Below, in pieces: positions 6,769 to 14,987 of a stretch of DNA of 20,094 nt. The stretch is taken from positions 1 through 20,094 of the forward strand of contig JANQDY010000029.1 of assembly GCA_028278625.1 (NCBI GenBank), in the 5' to 3' direction. This DNA is from Thermodesulfobacteriota bacterium. Its GTDB lineage: Bacteria; Desulfobacterota; DSM-4660; Desulfatiglandales; Desulfatiglandaceae. The notes below the pieces were generated by a model. It was given only the letters and a program-made list of their open reading frames with translations, did no database searches and was not told where the DNA came from. The translations under genes were made by a program, and so were the position numbers. The first letter of the stretch is position 1; each line of letters starts with the position of its first letter.

Positions 6769-6798
6769 ATGATACAGGACTCTTTCCATTTTTAACAA
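6769..6798 (-). promoter_or_regulatory. Candidate sigma-70-type promoter
   Basis: On the minus strand TTGTTA (6798-6793) and TATCAT (6774-6769) are 18 bases apart. The -10 matches consensus at five of six bases, the -35 at four of six. It would transcribe toward the DUF4242-like gene, leaving a leader of about 260 bases. Such matches are common by chance in AT-rich DNA. Confidence 0.25.
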
Positions 6799-6877
6799 TA
6801 CCGATGGAACTATGCAATGAATTTCAAATTTGTTTTTGACACAAAATAATGCCGTGCTCATCCCACCCTGTGAAATT

Positions 6878-6886
6878 GGGGGGGGG
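6878..6886. repeat. Homopolymer tract, 9 G
   Basis: Nine consecutive G lie about 45 bp beyond the stop of the S74 gene (on the minus strand, nine C). It falls within the short 22-codon frame that has a good ribosome binding site. It may be slippage-prone. Confidence 0.65.
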
Positions 6887-6931
6887 TTGGCAGCATCAGG
6901 TTGCCTCCTTCCGTTCAAGCGTCATGTTGTG

Positions 6932-8011
6932 CTAGATGCCCAGAAACTCCTTGATTCTCTCAATATCCTTTTTCAGTTTGGCATTCTCTGTTTTAAGGTA
7001 TTTGTTTTCGCTTCGTATTTCATCGTTCTCAGCTTTCAGTTCTTTGATGGCGTTTATGACCGCCACATTGACCGGATGCATATTAAAATCGAGATATCCG
7101 TCCGGTCCTTCCGTGACGGCTTCAGGGAAAACTTCCCGCACTTCTTGGGCGATGAAGCCGATATACCCTTCATCAGCGGGAAGTTCCCTGGGATTGTTCT
7201 CCTTATAATAAAAGGTGATTGGCCTGAGAAGCAGGATCTTATCCAGCCCGCCCGCGTATTCACCTGTAATTTCCTTCAAGCGCGCATCGGAGCTGTTGGT
7301 CCAAGAACCACCCCCAAGCTTGCCTGCCGAACCGTCAACCTCAAGTAAATAGTTGGGAGCATTCGTTCCGATTCCAACATTGCCGCTTGTTTTTTTGACA
7401 ACCATGGCCGGGTTGCTGTCGTCAGCGACCACACCTGCATATATTTCTAAAGTGGCAGGCGATATGCCGAAGCCATAGAAATCATTGCCCGTTGTCTTTT
7501 GGAAAACGGCCAGTTTCTTCCCCTGGGTGGCCCCCAAATCCACCAGGTTCTGCGGGGCTTTTGTACCGATACCGACTTTTCCGGCAGTTCCTGCTGGAAA
7601 AATCAGGAAGGCATCGGCCGTTGAAATGTTTTGCAAGTTGTCAGAACACCCCCAGACGAAAGTGTGGTCGGCAGTCTCCGTTAATCGCATTCTCCGGCCT
7701 CCCACCCAGGAATAATCACCCTCCGTTGTCGAACCATAGCCAGTAGCGATGGAATACAATCCGCCAGCTGTGCTAAGGTGCCCCATAACAACGGAAGCAA
7801 ACCCACTGGCCGTGGTGGCTATACCCATCGACGTGGAGTTGTTTCCCCTGGCCGTGGTGGCTAAACCCATGGCGGTGGAATGATTCCCACTGGCAACGCA
7901 ATCTTCTCCAATGGCGGCACTCGTTTCAGTGATGTTTGCCGCTGTTGCCTGACTCGCCAGAAGAATAAGCACAAAAAGGACTGAACCGATAGTAGTAGCT
8001 GAGTTTTTCAT
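6932..8011 (-). CDS. Exported YadA-head / peptidase S74 self-cleaving protein, 359 aa
   Basis: A signal peptide (1-24, ending ATA before ANITE) sends it to the envelope. Residues ~32-105 are imperfect ~14-residue repeats such as 'SAAIGEDCVASGNHSTAMG' and 'ASGFASVVMG', typical of the trimeric YadA/Hia head beta-roll. Two 'VGIGT-x-AP-x-x-L' units (146-156, 212-222) are the repeats often found before S74 domains. Residues ~238-325 are the S74 intramolecular chaperone/peptidase domain, with S241-D-A-R-L-K246 (the Ser and Lys expected for autocleavage), 'LRPITFYYK', 'GFIAQEVREVFPEAV' and 'VNVAVINAIKELK'. Residues 322-355 form a coiled coil. In this family, trimerisation triggers release of the C-terminal domain. 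AGGA precedes the ATG. There are no phage structural genes nearby, so this is probably a host surface fibre rather than a tail spike. It is divergent from the EF-hand/amidohydrolase gene. Confidence 0.85.
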   Translation of the reverse strand: MKNSATTIGSVLFVLILLASQATAANITETSAAIGEDCVASGNHSTAMGLATTARGNNSTSMGIATTASGFASVVMGHLSTAGGLYSIATGYGSTTEGDYSWVGGRRMRLTETADHTFVWGCSDNLQNISTADAFLIFPAGTAGKVGIGTKAPQNLVDLGATQGKKLAVFQKTTGNDFYGFGISPATLEIYAGVVADDSNPAMVVKKTSGNVGIGTNAPNYLLEVDGSAGKLGGGSWTNSSDARLKEITGEYAGGLDKILLLRPITFYYKENNPRELPADEGYIGFIAQEVREVFPEAVTEGPDGYLDFNMHPVNVAVINAIKELKAENDEIRSENKYLKTENAKLKKDIERIKEFLGI

Positions 8012-8051
8012 TTTTTCATCATCCTAATTTGTGGTCTGCATTTGGGAGAAA

Positions 8052-8079
8052 TTGACGATTCTGTTTGATACAATAATTC
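8052..8079 (+). promoter_or_regulatory. Candidate promoter in the divergent intergenic region
   Basis: TTGACG (five of six against the -35 consensus) at 8052-8057 with a 16-base spacer to TAATTC (weak -10). It points toward the EF-hand/amidohydrolase gene. The 188-bp region must serve both divergent genes; no operator symmetry was seen. Confidence 0.22.
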
Positions 8080-8199
8080 GACGTCTGAGTCCATATCGAT
8101 GGTGTTTACTTTCTGTCATCCTTTCCGCTACAGTAATAGATCCATTTACACAAATGATATGCGGCCCGGTTTTCCTGTTTATTTCGTTGAGGCATGGAC

Positions 8200-9480
8200 A
8201 TGTTCCGCTTTACTGAAACGTCGGTGATGAAGAAAAGTTTGGACGTACTTGTCCGGCTGCTCCTGCTTTGCATATGGTTGCTACTCTTTCCCACCAGCCT
8301 GCGGGCCTCATCCCTTTTTGAAGCCATGGACCGAAACGATGACGATCGCTTGTCCAGCATCGAGTTTCGGGGGCCGGCCCGCGCTTTCAGACGGCTGGAC
8401 CAGAACCGGGACGGATACATCTCCCGAACAGAAGCGCAAGGCACAAGATTGCTTGAACAGAGCGGCAGTCCCCAACGCACCCTCCATGAGAACACGCCAA
8501 AAAAACCGATGTATGTGGATACACACAATCATCTGGTGGGGCCCAAGAGAGCGGGAAAGTATCGGTTTGAAAAATCAGCCCGGATCGCTCTTTCGGCCAT
8601 GGACGCAACCGACACCCGGATAAATCTGCTGTTGCCCATGCCTCAGACCGTGGGACAGGGTTTAAAGCTTCGTTTTGAAGATCTGATTCCCATTGTTCTA
8701 GCCTATCCTGACAGGTTTGCGGCCCTGGGGGGAGGTGGCAGTTTAAATGTTATGATCCAGGAGGCAATCCATAAGGGCCACGTTTTAGAAGAAATGAAGA
8801 GGGCTTTTGACACCAGAGCAAAAGGGCTCGCCCTGGAAGGTGCAATAGGATATGGCGAAATGACCGCCGAGCATTTTTCCATGGATAGCAAACATCCCTA
8901 TATTACGGCACCGCCGGATCACCCTCTTTTTTTAAGGCTTGCCGATCTGGCAGCACAATATGATTTGCCCATTGATATTCACATGGAAGCAATTCCGGAA
9001 AAGATGCCGATGCCCGTCCGTTTCAGATCATCGCCCAACCCCCAAGTTTTGAAACCCAACATCGAAGCCTTTGTAAGGCTTCTTGAGCACAACCGAAAGG
9101 CCAAAATTATCTGGGTGCATCTCGGATGGGACAACACCGGACAGCGGACGGTTGCCATGACCCGAAAGCTAATGTCAGAAAACCCGAATCTTTACATGAG
9201 TATTCGCATCGCCAGCGGCATGCGGAAACGCAAGGTTTCGGCACCCACATTTCCACTGGATGAGAACGGCAATCTCAAGCCTCAGTGGCTGGCGCTCTTT
9301 CAGGAATTCCCGGACCGATTTATCATCGGCAGTGACGAAATTATCAAACCGACCGACGACCATCCAAGCGCCGGCAGCATCCGTTCCACAGTCGGCTTGC
9401 TTGAACAGCTGCCGCCGGACCTCAGAAGTAAGATAGGGTTTGAAAACGCCCGCCGTTTGTATCGATTGAATAGACGGTAA
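8200..9480 (+). CDS. Exported EF-hand / amidohydrolase-2 fusion protein, 426 aa
   Basis: Residues ~14-36 are a strong signal/anchor (RLLLLCIWLLLF-PTSLRA), with no lipobox. Two canonical 12-residue EF-hand loops follow: D44-R-N-D-D-D-R-L-S-S-I-E55 and D67-Q-N-R-D-G-Y-I-S-R-T-E78, both followed by hydrophobic residues. From residue 104 the protein is an amidohydrolase-2 TIM-barrel (PF04909 type). It has H109-N-H111 at the first strand, 'IDIHMEA', 'IIWVHLGWDNTG' and 'FIIGSDE', giving the metal-ligand His and Asp set of the superfamily. The substrate is unknown; PF04909 members are hydrolases or decarboxylases. Three starts are possible (8194, 8200, 8227). I chose 8200 because GAGG lies seven bases upstream, whereas 8227 gives the most compact signal peptide. 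It is probably a periplasmic, Ca2+-stabilised enzyme, divergent from the S74 gene. Confidence 0.85.
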   Translation: MFRFTETSVMKKSLDVLVRLLLLCIWLLLFPTSLRASSLFEAMDRNDDDRLSSIEFRGPARAFRRLDQNRDGYISRTEAQGTRLLEQSGSPQRTLHENTPKKPMYVDTHNHLVGPKRAGKYRFEKSARIALSAMDATDTRINLLLPMPQTVGQGLKLRFEDLIPIVLAYPDRFAALGGGGSLNVMIQEAIHKGHVLEEMKRAFDTRAKGLALEGAIGYGEMTAEHFSMDSKHPYITAPPDHPLFLRLADLAAQYDLPIDIHMEAIPEKMPMPVRFRSSPNPQVLKPNIEAFVRLLEHNRKAKIIWVHLGWDNTGQRTVAMTRKLMSENPNLYMSIRIASGMRKRKVSAPTFPLDENGNLKPQWLALFQEFPDRFIIGSDEIIKPTDDHPSAGSIRSTVGLLEQLPPDLRSKIGFENARRLYRLNRR

Positions 9481-9559
9481 AGGATCGCTTCTTCCGGTTC
9501 CAAATGAAAGCGGCGAAAAGATCGGCACGGAGAAGCGCCACGCCTTCCCCGGACATGCC

Positions 9560-10294
9560 TTATGCGCCTGTCCGGTTGTCAAACCGTTTTAAGACGATTT
9601 CAGGGATATCAATATTGTCCGGCTGCCGGGCAAGAAAGATCACCATGTCTGAAATGTCTTTCGTTTCGATAAGCGGCTGTTGGCCCACCCGGTCCGCCAG
9701 ATGTGTTCCCTGGATGAGCCCGGTTCTCACAGCCCCAGGACAGATGGTATGAACATGAATATTGTGGGGCCGCCCCTCGATGGCCAGGCACCGCATGAAC
9801 CCGAGGATCCCGTGTTTGCTGGCACAGTAGGCTGCCTGATGGAGATACCCCTGCAGGCTGGATGCGCTGGCAATGGTGATTATCCTTCCCCCCTTTTGCC
9901 GACGCATCTTCATCAACACGGTCCGGCACAGGAGAAAAGGCGCCGTAAGATTGGTCTTGAGCACTGCCTCCCATTCGTCCAGGGTGATCTGGATGATCGG
10001 TTTTTCGAGAAAAATCCCCGCATTGTTCACAAGGAGATCCAGGGAACCGAGGCGATGAAAGACCTCTTCCACGGACGCATCGACCGCGTCCCCGTCCGTT
10101 ACATCGCAGGGCGCGGCAAATCCTCTACCTCCCTGGGCCTCGATCTCCCCCACCAACTCTGCCAGTCTGTCGGCGGATCTGGCAAGAAGGGCAACGCGGA
10201 CCCCTTCCTTTACCAAAGAAAGGGCGATGGACTTCCCGATGCCGCGGCTCGCCCCCGTGACCATGGCTGTTTTTCCTTCCAAGGGAACAGGCAT
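9560..10294 (-). CDS. Short-chain dehydrogenase/reductase (SDR), 244 aa
   Basis: A classical SDR of normal length. It has the nucleotide-binding T13-GASRGIG20, 'CDVTD' at 63-67, N90-NAG93, N115, catalytic S143, Y156-x3-K160, and 'PGAVRTG' after the active site. The Arg in SRGIG and the 'LARS' turn favour NADP(H). It reduces a carbonyl or oxidises a hydroxyl group of an unknown substrate; the similarity is to 3-oxoacyl-[ACP]/CoA reductase-like members. AAGGAG six bases before the ATG marks the start. It is the last gene of the six-gene minus-strand run, 39 bp after the acyl-CoA dehydrogenase, so a 3-hydroxyacyl/3-oxoacyl step in the same pathway is a reasonable guess. The C-terminus (PEIVLKRFDNRTGA) lacks an obvious substrate-specific extension. 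Confidence 0.9.
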   Translation of the reverse strand: MPVPLEGKTAMVTGASRGIGKSIALSLVKEGVRVALLARSADRLAELVGEIEAQGGRGFAAPCDVTDGDAVDASVEEVFHRLGSLDLLVNNAGIFLEKPIIQITLDEWEAVLKTNLTAPFLLCRTVLMKMRRQKGGRIITIASASSLQGYLHQAAYCASKHGILGFMRCLAIEGRPHNIHVHTICPGAVRTGLIQGTHLADRVGQQPLIETKDISDMVIFLARQPDNIDIPEIVLKRFDNRTGA

Positions 10295-10333
10295 GCTCTT
10301 CTCCTTTTCACTTGATAGAGATACGGTCTTTCC

Positions 10334-12118
10334 TCAAAAAGCCCTGTCGGGCATTTCCACAATCTCTCGCTCCCTGCGCAGGCAGGTTTCCAGGCGAGCC
10401 AAAGTGACGGGCAGGGTCACGCCGGCAAAATAAGTGGCCTGCATGACCTTTCCCAAAAAATAATCGGTTTTCCCTTTTTGGGCCATGCGCTTTTCGGCGA
10501 TAACCGCCATGTCCAGAAGTCGCCAGGCGACAGTCACATCACCAAAGCACAGGAGGGCGGGATAGGTGTAAGAAGCCCACTGGAGGGGGTCTGAAGCGGC
10601 AAGTACGGAAAGGTCGGAGGCGACCCTGGAGAGTCTATCCGCGGTTTTTGACAGGGTCATCACGTGGCTTCCCAGGGACTTGTGATCGCTGTTCATCCGG
10701 CAGAAGGCTTTGATCTCACCCATGAACGCCTTAAAGCAGTTGCCGTTTCGGATCCGCATTTTACGCCCCATGAGATCCATGGACTGTATGCCGTTGGTCC
10801 CCTCATATAAGGACATTATTTTGGCATCCCGCAGGTACTGTTCCAGGGGGTACTCCTTGCTGTAACCGTATCCCCCCATCACCTGAATGGCTGTTTCGCA
10901 AACCCTGAACCCCATATCCGAACAATAGGCCTTAATAATGGGCGTCAGGAATTCAATCAGGTCTTGATAATGCCCTTTCTCGTCACCTTCTTCCATTTCA
11001 AGGGCCAGGTCTGACCAGAAGGCCCCCGTATAGATCATGGAGCGCATGCCATCAATAACGGCTTTCATCCACAGTAGCAGCCGGCGCACGTCCGGATGGC
11101 CGATGATGGGAATAGAAGCGCCTTTCTTGCCGGTCAATAAAGATCCCTGAATCCGTTCCCTGGCATATGACAGGGCATTGTGGTAAGCGCTGCTCCCCAG
11201 GGTCATTCCGCTCACCCCCGTATTGATCCTGGCAGCATTCATCATCTGAAACATGTGGGCCAACCCTTGGTTTTCCCGGCCGCACAGGTACCCCACGCAA
11301 CCGTCACTATCTCCGAAGTTGAGAGCACAGGTGGGTGAGGCATGCAATCCCAGTTTCTTTTCCACGCCGCTGCAGATAACATCATTCTGTTTTCCAAGGG
11401 ATCCGTCACAAATAACCCTGAATTTGGGGACAATGAAAAGAGAAATCCCCTTGATCCCTTCCGGGGCGCCTTCAATCCGGGCAAGGAGCAGATGGACGAT
11501 ATTTTCGGTGAGATCGTGATCACCCCAGGAAATAAAAATCTTGTTCCCCTTGATTCTGAAATGGTTTCCGTCTCTAACAGCGGTACTGCGGATGACGGCC
11601 AGGTTGGAACCGGCGTCCGGCTCTGTGAGGGCCATGGTGCCGGCCCACTGCCCGCTGAACATTCGAGGAACAAACCGTTCCTTCAGTTCGGGGGTGGCGA
11701 AGGTCTCGATGAGATGAGCGGCGCCATGGGTCAGGCTTGGTGCCATGTTAAAGGACTGGGCCGCCCCATACATGAGATCGTTGATGACGATTCGCATCAT
11801 GTGGGGAAAGCCCTGCCCGCCGTATTCAGGGTCCCGAGCAGCAGCGATCCAGCCGTTTTCACCGTACATTTTGAAACTCTCCCTGAATTCGGGAGCGCAA
11901 CGGACCCGGCCATTATCAAAAACAACGCCCCACTTCTCTCCCACCTCCTGCAGTGGTTCGACGACCCCTCGGGCGAATTTGATGGCTTCCCTGACCAGCA
12001 AATCGAGGGTGGCCTCATCCAGTTCGCGGTACCTGGGGAGGGTACACAGTGATGCATAATCCAGCTGATCTTTGAGGATGAAAAAGAAGTCTTTTTCATT
12101 AAACTGAAAATGGCCCAT
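10334..12118 (-). CDS. Acyl-CoA dehydrogenase, long FadE/DmdC-like type, 594 aa
   Basis: This FAD enzyme introduces an alpha,beta double bond into an acyl-CoA and passes electrons to ETF. The N-terminal helical domain is ~1-155. The middle beta domain holds 'MALTEPDAGSNLA' (162-174) and 'KIFISWGDHDL' (193-203). The C-terminal helical domain holds 'ARINTGVSGMTLGSSAYHNALSYARER' and 'QVMGGYGYSKEYPLEQYLRDAKIMSLYEGTNGIQ'. E439 in YEGTNGIQ is the expected catalytic base. At ~600 aa it has the extra C-terminal helical region (about 460-590) of the DmdC-type branch (3-methylthiopropionyl-CoA dehydrogenase-like), not the 380-aa short type. The true substrate cannot be read. The ATG at 12118 is eight bases from the hybrid kinase stop. 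AGGAGG lies inside the kinase's last codons, and a TTG two codons upstream fits it even better, so translation is probably coupled. Confidence 0.9.
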   Translation of the reverse strand: MGHFQFNEKDFFFILKDQLDYASLCTLPRYRELDEATLDLLVREAIKFARGVVEPLQEVGEKWGVVFDNGRVRCAPEFRESFKMYGENGWIAAARDPEYGGQGFPHMMRIVINDLMYGAAQSFNMAPSLTHGAAHLIETFATPELKERFVPRMFSGQWAGTMALTEPDAGSNLAVIRSTAVRDGNHFRIKGNKIFISWGDHDLTENIVHLLLARIEGAPEGIKGISLFIVPKFRVICDGSLGKQNDVICSGVEKKLGLHASPTCALNFGDSDGCVGYLCGRENQGLAHMFQMMNAARINTGVSGMTLGSSAYHNALSYARERIQGSLLTGKKGASIPIIGHPDVRRLLLWMKAVIDGMRSMIYTGAFWSDLALEMEEGDEKGHYQDLIEFLTPIIKAYCSDMGFRVCETAIQVMGGYGYSKEYPLEQYLRDAKIMSLYEGTNGIQSMDLMGRKMRIRNGNCFKAFMGEIKAFCRMNSDHKSLGSHVMTLSKTADRLSRVASDLSVLAASDPLQWASYTYPALLCFGDVTVAWRLLDMAVIAEKRMAQKGKTDYFLGKVMQATYFAGVTLPVTLARLETCLRREREIVEMPDRAF

Positions 12119-12125
12119 TGACAAC

Positions 12126-14969
12126 TCACTCTCCCTCCTGACCACGATTGACCGATGATGAAGACCCTCCGTAGGAACGAGGCCGCTTTTGAGACGCGGA
12201 CTCATTCAACACTTTTCTTATTGTTGCCGCCAACTCCTTTGTCATGAAAGGCTTTAGAATGTATTCTCGAATACCGATTTTTTTGGCAGCCTCCTCACTC
12301 AGGCGCTCACTGAATCCGGTGCAAAGAATTATCGGCAAGTTGGGTCTGATTCGCAGCAGTTCCCTTGTTAACGCTTCTCCGGTAAGGTGGGGCATTGTCA
12401 TGTCGGTGATCACCAGATCAAACTGATCCGGATCTGTTTTGAACAGTTCAAGAGCCTCAAGGCTGCTGGTTTTGGCAACCACCCCATAGCCTAAATGCTC
12501 TAAAATGCCCTTCCCTATTTGAAGCAATTCCTTTTCATCATCAACGAGAAGAATCCGCTCATTTCCAGGGGGAATGTTCGGCGAGTCTTCTTTGTTTCCT
12601 CCGGTTTCATGGATGTCTATTCTGGGGAGAAACACCTGGAATTCGGTTCCTTTTCCGGGTTCGCTGTGCACCGTAATATCGCCACCATAGTTTCTGACGA
12701 TCCCCAGCACAACCGCCAGCCCCAAACCGGTTCCCTCTCCGGGCTGCTTCGTGGTGAAATAGGGATCGAAGATCCGCTCCAAAACCTCTGAAGGCATGCC
12801 GTGGCCCGTATCTTTGACGGCCAAAGTCACATAATGTCCGGCTCTCAAGGTCATCTCAACTTCCACCATCTCGGGGACCAAACTCAAGTCTTCCAGCCGA
12901 ACCTCAAGCGTTCCCCCCGTCTCCATCATTGCATGGGCCGCATTGGTGCAGAGATTCATCAGAACCTGATGTATCTGAGTTGGATCGGCCAGAATCATGC
13001 TCAAAGGGGATTCAATATTCTGCCGGATGTCAATGGTAGACGGTAAAGACGATCGCAGCATTTTCAGCGCTTCTTTAATCACCAGTCCCACTCGAAGTGG
13101 TTTTCTTTCCAGCTTTCTCTGCTGGCTGAAGTCCAGAATCTGCTGCACCAGGTCTTTGGCACGATTGGCGGCTTCCATCAACCGTTTCAGATAGGGCTGC
13201 ACCTGTGCATTCTCCGAGCTCTTCAGCAACGCCAATTCCGTGCATCCCACGATGACCCCCAGAATATTGTTGAAATCATGGGCAACCCCGCCGGCAAGGG
13301 TGCCGATGGCTTCCATCTTCTGGGCCTGCTGAAGTTGCTCTTGGATTCTGGCCTTCTCCTCCCTGGCCTGCTTGATTTCGCTAATGTCTCGACCGATGGC
13401 CTGATACTCCACCACCTCGTCCTTTTCGTCGAAGAGGGCCCGATCGGTCCACTCAATCCAACGAATGGAACCGTCGGGGAGATGCCCCCGGTGTTCGTAG
13501 GTCGTGATAGGATTGTTTCTGTTCAATGTCAGGAAATCCTGCCGCACCCTGTTTCGTTCCACTTCCGGAATGAACTGAAAAAAATCCCGACCGATCATTT
13601 CTTCCGCCTTCTGACCAAAGAAGTTGCCGTAAGCACTGTTGACAAATGACAAAATGCCTTCTTTTGTAAACCGGCAGATCATGGCGGGTGTATCCTCCAC
13701 AACGGCGCGATACCGCTTCTCGCTGTCCCGCAGTCTGGACTCTGCCTGTTTCTGAATGGAAATGTCCAAACCTGTCCCCAACACAAAATTTCTATTGTCC
13801 ATCACCACCCTGTATCCGGTCAAATAATAAGGGGTTCCACTCCCGTCTTTAGCAACAAGGCAAGCCTCCAAGCGGGCCTCCCCCTCCTCAAACACCCTTT
13901 GAATCGCCTCTCTGATTTGTACTTTTTCATGGCCCACAAAAAAATCCACCGGCGCCATGCGTTCTATTTCTTCCGATGTATAGCCGGTCATGGTTTCAAG
14001 ATTATGGTTCCACCGAATAAATTTCCCACCTTCGTCAAACAGGTAGAATATGCCGGGAAGGCTGTTCAAGACCCAGTCGGAAAAATCCTTCTCCCTCTTG
14101 AGTTCTTCCTCCATGCGCTTGCGGCTTGTCACGTCGATCATGGCGCCGATCAGCCCTCTCAGTTCTCCTTCTTGATCCATGTAGGAGGCTTTGTTCAGCA
14201 ATACCACATGACGCGTGCCGTCCGCATGGTCCATGGGGGCTTCGTAGTATTGGGAAACCTGGGTCTGAAAAAGCGCCTCATCCGCATTCGCATACAGATC
14301 CGCAAGATCCTTTGGAAACAGATCATGAACGCTTTTTCCGATGATCTCCTCTTTTTCTAAACCCAAAAATTGTCCGTAGGCGTTGTTGCATCCAAGATAA
14401 CTCCCCTGTCTGTTTTTGTAGAAGACCGAGATGGGGATGGCATCCATCAGGGTTTGCAGGAATTCGTATTGTTCTTTAAGGGCCTCTTCCACGCGCTTGC
14501 GCTCAGCAATCTCCAGCTCAAGCGCCGCCGTTCGATCCTTCACCAGTTGTTCCAGGCGTTCACGGTGCGCTTTGTTTTCAAGCAGGAGTCTTGATCGCTC
14601 TAGTGCCTTACGAACGGCATGCAGCAGTACATTCATGTCGGCGATGGGCTTCAACACATAATCCCAGGCACCCAACCGGAGGGCTTCGACAGCATCTCCG
14701 ATCACACCGGCCCCGGAAACCACCAAAACAGGGGTATCGGGTGATTCCGCTGTTACGGTGGCCAATACTTCGAGGCCGTCCACTTCTGGCATGCGTAGAT
14801 CGACCAACAATAGATCCGGAGATTCGTGCCGAAATACCTCCAGGCCGGTTCTGCCGTTTTCCGCCTCCAAAACCCGATACCCGTTATCCTCGAGAAAGGC
14901 CACGATACTCATTCGAACGGGTTTCTCATCCTCAATGGTGAGAATTGTTACCCCGAAATCCTCTGGCAT
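12126..14969 (-). CDS. Hybrid histidine kinase, REC-PAS-PAS-PAS-HisKA-HATPase-REC, 947 aa
   Basis: A soluble protein with no membrane segment. Its N-terminal receiver (residues 6-122) has acceptor D57 (LLLVDLRMPEVDG) and K107. A coiled-coil linker (125-168) leads to three PAS domains (~169-285, ~295-405, ~415-533), the later two with PAC-type ends. HisKA has H564 (GGVAHDFNNILGVI). The ATPase has N672/N676 (MNLCTNAAHA), D720-TGHGMP, 'FDPYFTTK' and 'GTGLGLA'. A second receiver (~803-922) has D856 (LVITDMTMP) and K906. There is no DNA-binding or other output domain. Receiver 1 can accept phosphate from the membrane kinase encoded 18 bp upstream, while receiver 2 is likely the internal acceptor. 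Output must pass to a protein encoded elsewhere. The Ser/Arg-rich tail (RPRSYGGSSSSVNRGQEGE) is probably disordered. GGGGAG precedes the ATG. Confidence 0.92.
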   Translation of the reverse strand: MPEDFGVTILTIEDEKPVRMSIVAFLEDNGYRVLEAENGRTGLEVFRHESPDLLLVDLRMPEVDGLEVLATVTAESPDTPVLVVSGAGVIGDAVEALRLGAWDYVLKPIADMNVLLHAVRKALERSRLLLENKAHRERLEQLVKDRTAALELEIAERKRVEEALKEQYEFLQTLMDAIPISVFYKNRQGSYLGCNNAYGQFLGLEKEEIIGKSVHDLFPKDLADLYANADEALFQTQVSQYYEAPMDHADGTRHVVLLNKASYMDQEGELRGLIGAMIDVTSRKRMEEELKREKDFSDWVLNSLPGIFYLFDEGGKFIRWNHNLETMTGYTSEEIERMAPVDFFVGHEKVQIREAIQRVFEEGEARLEACLVAKDGSGTPYYLTGYRVVMDNRNFVLGTGLDISIQKQAESRLRDSEKRYRAVVEDTPAMICRFTKEGILSFVNSAYGNFFGQKAEEMIGRDFFQFIPEVERNRVRQDFLTLNRNNPITTYEHRGHLPDGSIRWIEWTDRALFDEKDEVVEYQAIGRDISEIKQAREEKARIQEQLQQAQKMEAIGTLAGGVAHDFNNILGVIVGCTELALLKSSENAQVQPYLKRLMEAANRAKDLVQQILDFSQQRKLERKPLRVGLVIKEALKMLRSSLPSTIDIRQNIESPLSMILADPTQIHQVLMNLCTNAAHAMMETGGTLEVRLEDLSLVPEMVEVEMTLRAGHYVTLAVKDTGHGMPSEVLERIFDPYFTTKQPGEGTGLGLAVVLGIVRNYGGDITVHSEPGKGTEFQVFLPRIDIHETGGNKEDSPNIPPGNERILLVDDEKELLQIGKGILEHLGYGVVAKTSSLEALELFKTDPDQFDLVITDMTMPHLTGEALTRELLRIRPNLPIILCTGFSERLSEEAAKKIGIREYILKPFMTKELAATIRKVLNESASQKRPRSYGGSSSSVNRGQEGE

Positions 14970-14987
14970 TTTGGACGTCTCCCCTGG

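Larger units (their letters stand above)
6501..6931. other. Gene-poor stretch between DUF4242-like and S74 genes
   Basis: On the minus strand, AAGGAGG at about 6904-6910 precedes an ATG at 6899 that opens only a 22-codon frame crossing the G9 tract. A second frame just before the 97-aa gene reads protein-like (AVKEIGEHYAAYKKTAMAQG) but has a stop directly upstream and no start. Both look like remnants. A weak promoter candidate lies at 6769-6798. Confidence 0.45.

Noticed and set aside
9549..9575. CCGGACA...TGTCCGG inverted repeat as a terminator between convergent genes
   Set aside because: The 7-base arms are real, but the hairpin overlaps the last codons of the SDR and no T-run follows on either strand.
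9680..10315. Long plus-strand open frame opposite the SDR gene (also 11342-12052 opposite the acyl-CoA dehydrogenase)
   Set aside because: They lie wholly antisense to genes with complete family motifs and have no ribosome binding site or recognisable protein pattern.
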